NCBI GenBank assembly: GCA_966211815.1
Contig: CBIHOD010000001.1
Location: 1 to 64,000, forward strand
Length of the DNA stretch: 64,000 bases
Reading direction: 5' to 3'
DNA from: JANPCX01 sp966211815
Lineage (GTDB): Bacteria; Pseudomonadota; Gammaproteobacteria; Burkholderiales; Burkholderiaceae_C
Shown: positions 58,270-64,000 of the stretch, in pieces
Layout of the letters: every line of letters starts with the position of its first letter
Position numbering within the stretch: the stretch's first letter is position 1
Made by a program: the position numbers and the translations under genes
The notes under the pieces: generated by a model
Told to the model about the DNA's origin: nothing
The model's database searches: none
The model's input: only the letters and a program-made list of their open reading frames with translations

Positions 58270-60463
58270 TCGTTCTCCCCTCGCTGATTCATCCGCGCGA
58301 AGAAGCGGTCCATGGTGTCTTGGTACACCTCCTTAGCCCGCCTGATGTGCTCCTCGTCTTCCATGGGCGCGGAGGGCGCGGTTTCATTGGCCGGTGCGGA
58401 AGCGCCATGCCCCCTTTCGCGCGCCCGCGCCTGCGCAACCGTCGGACGTGGACCACGGCGCTCCTTTTCCGCGGCCTTCACCTTGGCCACAGCATCCTTG
58501 ACCATTGCATCGTCCAGCGCTGCCCGCTCCATGTCGGCCTGCAGGCGTTGGTGGTCCAGGTCTGCCAAGTTGCGGGCCTCGTAGGCCTGCGCATCGCGCC
58601 ACTCCTCCAGCGTTGTTTCAGGCAACGCGCGCGCGTTCGACCGCAGTTGGAGCTCGCACATGCCTTGCTCGTCGGCTACCCATACGCGCGAGGCGCTGGC
58701 TGGGAAGATGTACGCGGTCCTGTTGATGCGCTCGCCTGAGCGGGCGCGCAAGGACCATTGTTGACGGGTGGCGAGCTCGCCCTCGTACTCGAGCGACTCC
58801 ACGTAGTTGCCGTTGCGGCGGACCGCCATCGTTGTCCGGTACAGCAGCGTCGCAGCGAGTAGTTCACTCGGAACAAACTTCTGATAGGCGACGCACGCCT
58901 GGTGGCCGAATCGCCAGAGACCGGCGGGCGAAGGGTGCACGCCAGCCGCAATCATGTCGGCGCTCAGACGATGACGCCTATTAGCGTGCAGGTTGTATCG
59001 CGCAAAGGCGCGATACAGGTACGCGGCGAAGTCGCGCAGCGTAAGGGCAGAGTCGCGTGGATCGGTGCGCAAGTCAAACTCCCTCCGCCGAGCATCGATG
59101 GCGCCCGGCAGGAAAGATCGGATCTGCTCGTCCTTCGCGATTCGGTGCAGCACCTCGACCGGTCCCTTCTGGTCGGGCCGATATGGGGGATTGATGGCTG
59201 TGTTCATCCCGATCGCCGCGCTGTCCGTACGTGCGCCCATGCTGAGGTACTCCCCACGATCACAAAGCAGCCGGGCCGGAACTCCCGGGGCTGGGTCGAG
59301 CATCAGCCCGTGCGAGCTTCCCCACAATGACGCTACGAGCACCGGATCGCCGAACGTCGAGAACAGTGCCAGCTTCGCAGTCCGCCACGACGGCCCTTCC
59401 AGGCACACGTAGAAGCCGACGATGGCCGTCGACCAGACGTCGACGACGATGTAGACGATGGGACGACCGACGATCCACGTCGGGTCAATCGAACTGCGCA
59501 GATGAATGTCGCCGATGGTCGAATCGATGGCATAGACATACCCGGGGCCGGCGACGTCATCGTGGGCGTGTCCGCGCATCCCCCGCATGTTCCGATTGAA
59601 GTGCCCCTCAGTGGTCAGGAGCCGGCTGCGTTCGTACGCCTTTGTCTCGAAGTCCACGAGGTTGCGGAACTGGCGTAGGGTCGGGAAGCTGCCTTGCGGC
59701 GGCAGCACCGGTATCGGCACCTTGCCGGTCATGTCGTACTGGGTGACGTACTCCGCTTCGACCACCTTGCGATAGATGGACGCCCGGGTCGTCCCGGGTT
59801 TGACTTGTCGCAGGTAGCCGCGGAGAAGCTTGTCCCGATCGTCGGCGGTGACGCCGCGCTGCAGGAAGCGCTCCACCTCGCCCTGTCGAACCTTGTTCGA
59901 CTTCCTGCCTGCTTTGCGGCGAAGCTCATTGACCGGTCTCGCCACGCCGGGCGCGCCGCACCTGAAATACTGGGGCACCGTCCGAAGTTGGTGAAGCCGC
60001 GCTGACAGAGCTGGATCCACATCCGGTACACGGTTGCCCGGTGCAATCCGGAGCCCACGCTGACGGCCCGCACGAGAGGTCCGAGCCTTCCCTTCTTCTG
60101 CAGGCTCTCGCAGATTGCGTCGTGGTCAAGAAGACGCGCCAGCGCGGTGCACCGCGCGTCCCACTGGAGCTTGCGCGGCGCCTTCATCTGCTCTGCGCGT
60201 GCCAGAGTGCCCGGGTCTTCGAGAGTCACTTCGGCCAGGCTGCCGCTCTCTTCCATGGATCGAAGCAGGTCCCGGCAAGCGCGCGTCACGGTGCCCGGCG
60301 CAGTCGCTGATTCATTCGGCGTCGCTTGGTCGTGCGCCTCGCGCGGCGCCACGAATGCGAGCCAGACGAAGCTCTCTCCGAGCGGCACTGCCACGACCCG
60401 ATAGAAGCCATCGAGGCCGGGCCCTTCCGCGCGGACCGTCGCATTGAAGATCAGTCGCACCAT
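58266..60463 (-). pseudogene. tnsB: TnsB/TniA DDE transposase with one frameshift
   Basis: This is a DDE transposase of about 730 residues. The N-terminal part (starting MVRLIFNATVRAEGPGLDGF) and the main part are in different frames, joined at about 59985-60000 after RMWIQLCQRGF. The main part carries the catalytic triad: Asp (AIDST, near 59525), Asp (LLCDRGEY, near 59260) and Glu (GPVEVLH, near 59156). The frames need a single -1 step; no slippery sequence is apparent. It may be a real inactivation, a sequencing error or recoding. It overlaps both tnsA (13 bases) and tnsC (4 bases). Confidence 0.8.
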
Positions 60464-61347
60464 GCTGACCTCCGGCTGGCAATCGGGTTCTGGGCAGTGA
60501 ACTCGGAGGCGGAGACGAAGCGCACGCGCTGGTCGGAACGCCATGCCTGGGTCAAGTCGAGCGTCAATGCTCCGGCCCAAACACTGGCCCAGAATACCGA
60601 GAGAGCGCCTGACGCTGGCGTATCGAGCCGCTCCTGGAGGATTCGGCAGATGACCTGCACCGGCATCCCGGAGAAGTCTGGCTGCAGGCTCTTGCACAGG
60701 GCGATGTGAGGCGCTGGCACCGGTGGCTGCCCGAGGACATAGGGCAACCCCGCCCGCAGCACGCCTTGCGAAGCTCGGTCGTAAAGCCGAGGGGTGAGCA
60801 GCAGCCAGGGTATGGCCTGCCTGCGCCAGAACTCACTTTCCAGCCGCAAAAGCTCCATCGTGCGGCGCTGCTTCAGCTCCTCGTCGTACTTCACAGAGAT
60901 CGCCAGGCCAGGATTCGGATGGCTGCTCCTCAGGATCAAGACCAGGTCCGACGTCATAGACCACGCCCGGGTGACCCCGCCTTGCCGCAGAGCGGGATGG
61001 CGCAAGCCGAGTGCTTCAGCTATCGCCTCCGTTCCCTCCACCCAACCATCGGTTGATCCGCTGCGATCTCCGTGTAGGCCAGAGCTCGTCGGGAGCTGAA
61101 ACTGCTCCCTGATTTCGACAACATCGACGCACATCGTGGCGAAGGCGAAGGCCACGTACTCGGCATCCGACAGCAGGTGGACCAGCCGCCCGCTGTTCAC
61201 GTAGAGCAAGTGCGACCTGCCCCGGCTGGATGGGTCTGATCGTGTGACCTGGTGCCACGGCTGGTAGTCGGCGCCGGAACCGGTGCCGCGCCCCTGCTTC
61301 TCCCACCGCTCGAGAAGTCTCGGCGTGAAGCGTCTTCCTTTTCGCAT
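60451..61347 (-). CDS. tnsA: TnsA-like transposon endonuclease
   Basis: This 298-residue endonuclease has the TnsA nuclease residues in order: Glu63 (SDAEYV), Asp134 (TSDLVLI) and Lys153 (AISVKYDEEL). IREQFQL near 80 is also typical of TnsA. TnsA cuts the 5' strands at the transposon ends and partners TnsB. It is the first gene of the tnsABC unit, and its ATG is 33 bases inside a longer open frame. It resembles the Tn7 and CAST versions, and no residue is lost. Confidence 0.85.
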   Translation of the reverse strand: MRKGRRFTPRLLERWEKQGRGTGSGADYQPWHQVTRSDPSSRGRSHLLYVNSGRLVHLLSDAEYVAFAFATMCVDVVEIREQFQLPTSSGLHGDRSGSTDGWVEGTEAIAEALGLRHPALRQGGVTRAWSMTSDLVLILRSSHPNPGLAISVKYDEELKQRRTMELLRLESEFWRRQAIPWLLLTPRLYDRASQGVLRAGLPYVLGQPPVPAPHIALCKSLQPDFSGMPVQVICRILQERLDTPASGALSVFWASVWAGALTLDLTQAWRSDQRVRFVSASEFTAQNPIASRRSAWCD

Positions 61348-61497
61348 GTTCAACCCTTCATCGCGTACAGGCGAGCGCATCCATGGCTCGCTGGTTGCGA
61401 TCCAAAAAAGTGGCGAAGGGGAGTTGACGCGCTACCGCGGCGCGGATAGATTCTGGGTACCGATTCCAGAAATCTGGGCTTCAACTCCCAGTACAAA

Positions 61498-61528
61498 AAA
61501 CGCCATGTGCTTGCCGGCCGTGGCGTTT
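61498..61528 (-). terminator. Minus-strand intrinsic terminator beyond tnsA
   Basis: AAACGCCA pairs with TGGCGTTT around a 15-base loop; on the minus strand the stem is followed by TTTTTTG. It would stop transcripts coming from the right before they enter tnsA. The right end of the Tn7-like element should lie between here and 61810, but I see no repeats like those near 47790. Confidence 0.65.
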
Positions 61529-61810
61529 GGTGTTTGTGGAGTGGACTCTCTGGTGCTTGGCTCCTCGCGGGCTAGGGTCGAAGGTCCGCTTGAGTGCCGA
61601 TAGCCCATCGACATTCGTTGCGTTGCCATTGAGGAATGGCACCTTCGGGAAACCGCCCAAAACGGGAGCTGCACGCCAGGAGGCCGGGCCGTCGCTCTTG
61701 GCGGCCCTGCACAGCTGGCAATGTGGCTTTTGGCGCTGTCGCCGTCAAGGGTTGCGACGCGGAGCCGATGAGATGTTGATTTCCTCCGAAACCTGCCCCA
61801 CCTCTCACAC

Positions 61811-62275
61811 TGATGTCCGTTCAAACCTGACCCACGTATCAACCTACCCTGCCGCAATTTGCGGCAGGAGCACTGGAGTGATTGACGTGGCGACACTGAG
61901 GGTCATCAGGCGGTGGACCCTGCGCAATCAGCTGTCCATCCGCGAGATAGCCCGACGCACCGGCCTGTCTCGCAACACCATCAGGGAGCACCTGCGCAGC
62001 GGCGACCAAGAGCCGAGCTATGTCAAGCGGGCCAGCAAGAGCCGGCTCGATTCGTTCGCCGACAAGCTGACCACTGGCTCAAGACCGAGGTCGGCAAAAC
62101 GCGCAACCAGCGGCGCACCTTGAAGCAGATGCATGCCGAGCTGGTCGCGCTCGGCTATGACGGCTCCTACAACCGCGTGGCGGCCTTTGCCCGCGCAAGA
62201 AATCCGACCTCCATTCAAAGCTCTGGGCCAGCTGCGACGAACCGCGCGGCGGCATGGACGACAGCCCAATCCTGA
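61811..62275 (+). pseudogene. istA: IS21-family element remnant, istA 5' fragment
   Basis: The end TGATGTCCGTTCAAACCTGA resembles an IS21 terminal repeat. Sixty-seven bases on, a GTG begins an istA frame, IDVATLRVIRRWTLRNQLSI then REIARRTGLSRNTIREHLRS, the N-terminal helix-turn-helix of IstA. The frame breaks near 62070 and continues in another frame with QRRTLKQMHAELVALGYDGS and is cut at about 62230. istB and the rest of istA are absent. Confidence 0.75.
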
Positions 62276-62296
62276 GCACCGGACCAGCTCTGAAGT

Positions 62297-63046
62297 TCAC
62301 CGCCGCAGGAATATCTCTGCCTGCTCATCCAGCCGCGATTTAATCCGCTCCCAATTGGGAAGATTTCTCGCCAAGGCTTGGTAGAAGGCACGGCTGTGGT
62401 TGTGATGCTTGAGATGGCAAAGCTCGTGCAGCAACACGTAGTCGATAGCCTCGCGCGGTGCAGCCACCAGCCAAGGGTTGAGAGTCAGTCGGCCTGATGG
62501 GGAGCAGCTGCCCCATTGGCGGGTCATGAACTGCAAGCGAAACGACGGCAGCCGGCGAATCCACTTCAACGGCTCGGAAACGACCTTAAGGCGTGCCGCG
62601 AAGACCTCGCGGGCCCGATCGCGGTACCAAGTGTCGATACACGCGCGGATCTGATCGACGTCGTGGCGGGGCACATTCACCACCACAAACGCTCCCCGCA
62701 ACTTTGCCTCGGCAGCGCTCGCCGGTTCAACCACAACCTTTAGCCGATAACGCTTGCCCAGGTAGTGGATGGACTCTCCGCTCACATACTCGCGCGGCAG
62801 CACATGCGCCATCCGCGCCTGGGCTGCAGCGACATGCTGACTGATCCAGCGCGAGCGCTTGCGCACCGCAGCCAGCACATCGGCCAGCGGGGTTGACGGA
62901 GGCGCGTCGACCTGCACGCGCCCATCTGGCTCAACGTGGATGGCGACCCGCGGAATGACGCGTGTAGTTTGCCGCCGCAACGTGAAAGCAATCTGCTCAT
63001 CACCGTACGTCACTCGGTGCTGACCATCAAAACCCGACGTCTCCAT
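62297..63046 (-). CDS. YgjP-like M48-family metallopeptidase
   Basis: This 249-residue protein has the DUF45/YgjP fold and metal-site signature: YVLLHELCHLKHHNHSRAFY carries HExxH with a downstream His, preceded by QWGSCSPSGRLTLNPWL. The family is found beside type I restriction subunits, as here, where it starts two bases before the hsdR stop. Its action in the restriction system is unknown. An in-frame TTG two codons upstream is an alternative start. Confidence 0.85.
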   Translation of the reverse strand: METSGFDGQHRVTYGDEQIAFTLRRQTTRVIPRVAIHVEPDGRVQVDAPPSTPLADVLAAVRKRSRWISQHVAAAQARMAHVLPREYVSGESIHYLGKRYRLKVVVEPASAAEAKLRGAFVVVNVPRHDVDQIRACIDTWYRDRAREVFAARLKVVSEPLKWIRRLPSFRLQFMTRQWGSCSPSGRLTLNPWLVAAPREAIDYVLLHELCHLKHHNHSRAFYQALARNLPNWERIKSRLDEQAEIFLRR

Positions 63047-63048
63047 GG

Positions 63049-64000
63049 TCAAGCCTTGCTGAGGCCGATGCGGGTGATCTGGATGACTTGTTCCACCACC
63101 TGCTTGGCGTTGTCCAGGCCCAGGCTGCCAAAGAGCAGTGGCAGCAGCCCCTTGCGGATCGCTGCCTCGATGTTCTGCGGGTTGAGCGAGTTCTCAGCGA
63201 CTGCATCCTTGACCACGGTGTCGATGGCCAGGGACTGCTGGACCAAGCGGTCGAGAGCCGGGGACTCCAAAGCGGCGAAGTTGTCTTCACCCAGCACCAA
63301 GCGGATGGCACCAAAGTAGGCTTTGGCATGCGGGTTGGCGGCCAGTTCGTCCGGTGTGCCAGGTGTCGCCCGCGACGCCACCTGTTCCTCGAAAGACTTG
63401 AACAAGGCGTACTGTTTCAGCGGGTGGTCGAACATTGCCTCCGCCTCGGCAATCGCCTGGCGCAGCAACTCACCAAACACCTTCTGCGCGTACGGATCCT
63501 CAGCGAGTTCTTGCTCGATGGTCTTCCGCAGCCGCGTCCGGATCATGTCCGTCTCATTGCGGGTCTTCTCTTCCGACCAGTCCTCGGGCTTCTCGGCCTG
63601 GCCTAACTGGTGCACCAGGTAGACGCCCTCGGGGTCGCGCACCTCGGTACCGATGACCTGCTTGTCGACCAGCTTGCGGATCTGCTCTTCGTAGACGCTG
63701 TAGTCCACCGTCTCCATGGCATCTCGGCGAGCCGTTTGGCGCAGTTCGGTGAAGAAGCGCAGGTCGCTCTTGTAGCGAGTGATCAGTTCCTCCGAGAAGC
63801 TCTTATCCTCGAAGAAGGTCCGCGAAGACAGTGCCGTCTGAAGGCACAGGCCGAAAGCGGTTAGCGCATCGTAGAAGTCGTCGCGCAGCTTCTGCCGCTC
63901 GTCGAACTCAGTGCCGTCGGCGTCCTTCACGAAGCGAGGGGCGAGCACCTGTCGGTACTGCTCGCGGTCCAGCTTGTTGGTGACCGACCTGAAGAAGGAC
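63049..64000 (-). CDS. hsdR: Type I restriction endonuclease subunit R (3' part)
   Basis: This frame is open to the right edge of the window and encodes the C-terminal about 317 residues of HsdR. The part visible, from VTNKLDREQYRQVLAP through FDHPLKQYALFKSFEEQVAS to VIQITRIGLSKA, matches the helical C-terminal region of HsdR, which contacts HsdM. The nuclease and motor domains lie beyond the window. The ygjP-like gene follows at once. It may be part of a complete system with hsdM and hsdS outside. Confidence 0.87.
   Translation of the reverse strand, partial: SFFRSVTNKLDREQYRQVLAPRFVKDADGTEFDERQKLRDDFYDALTAFGLCLQTALSSRTFFEDKSFSEELITRYKSDLRFFTELRQTARRDAMETVDYSVYEEQIRKLVDKQVIGTEVRDPEGVYLVHQLGQAEKPEDWSEEKTRNETDMIRTRLRKTIEQELAEDPYAQKVFGELLRQAIAEAEAMFDHPLKQYALFKSFEEQVASRATPGTPDELAANPHAKAYFGAIRLVLGEDNFAALESPALDRLVQQSLAIDTVVKDAVAENSLNPQNIEAAIRKGLLPLLFGSLGLDNAKQVVEQVIQITRIGLSKA

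Noticed and set aside
61441..61500. Possible tRNA or structured RNA near the tnsA end
   Set aside because: Short dyads are present, but no anticodon arm or T loop can be built; only the terminator hairpin next to it is convincing.

Overview
The window comes from a GC-rich betaproteobacterium, most likely Burkholderiales (Rubrivivax/Leptothrix/Variovorax-like). This rests on gene content rather than any marker phylogeny: a cyoABCD-surf1-RegB/RegA block, a YbiB-type TrpD2 protein, an exosortase-H locus and an NrtR-controlled NAD locus. No rRNA gene is present. Positions 1-252 hold a 126-bp tandem duplication built around an inverted repeat of the TTCGACAGGCTCAG family.

Positions 385-22000 look chromosomal. 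A seven-gene minus-strand block (cyoA-B-C-D, surf1, regB, regA) couples a cytochrome bo-type quinol oxidase to a redox-sensing two-component system. Next is a probable stress block at 9358-16252: type II NADH dehydrogenase, patatin-like lipase, an acidic disordered protein, two unrelated ferritin-like proteins and a small membrane-anchored protein. Two paralogous 81/87-residue proteins bracket it. MFS transporters, a LysR regulator with a divergent oxidoreductase, and ybiB follow.

Positions 22128-25320 hold an unusual tRNA array. An exact enterobacterial-type boxA precedes eleven tRNA or tRNA-like genes for different amino acids (Gly, Thr, Ala, Asp, Arg, Ile, Pro, His, Leu, Glu and so on). 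Several lack an arm or key identity bases. They are interspersed with a 75-residue protein, a frameshifted SEC-C protein and an HNH endonuclease.

Positions 25424-37200 hold a membrane protein, an exosortase H (XrtH) locus with a 12-repeat NHL protein ending in an IPTL-type sorting tail, assorted small genes, an S9 peptidase gene with one in-frame amber codon, and a decayed ATP-grasp gene.

Positions 37326-47790 hold a SUKH-domain protein and an NAD salvage island: NrtR repressor, nicotinamidase-like hydrolase, PncB, NadE, NadM-Nudix, PnuC and a NadR-like adenylyltransferase/kinase. A truncated macrodomain gene and a truncated ADP-ribosylglycohydrolase gene sit at its two edges, and a 13-bp inverted repeat (AAAGTCGTAAACA) flanks it.

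Positions 47790-61530 form a Tn7-like transposon with tnsA, tnsB (frameshifted) and tnsC, plus two TniQ-family target selectors (one TnsD-like, one short) separated by an Xre regulator. No CRISPR-cas genes are visible. Its most striking cargo is a three-gene operon: a DUF2158 protein, a fusion of a caspase-like protease with a Ski2-like helicase, and a PIN-like nuclease. This is a strong candidate antiphage defence module. The window ends with an IS21-family remnant, a YgjP-like metallopeptidase and the 3' part of a type I restriction hsdR. The right half of the window is therefore an accessory, defence-rich region.
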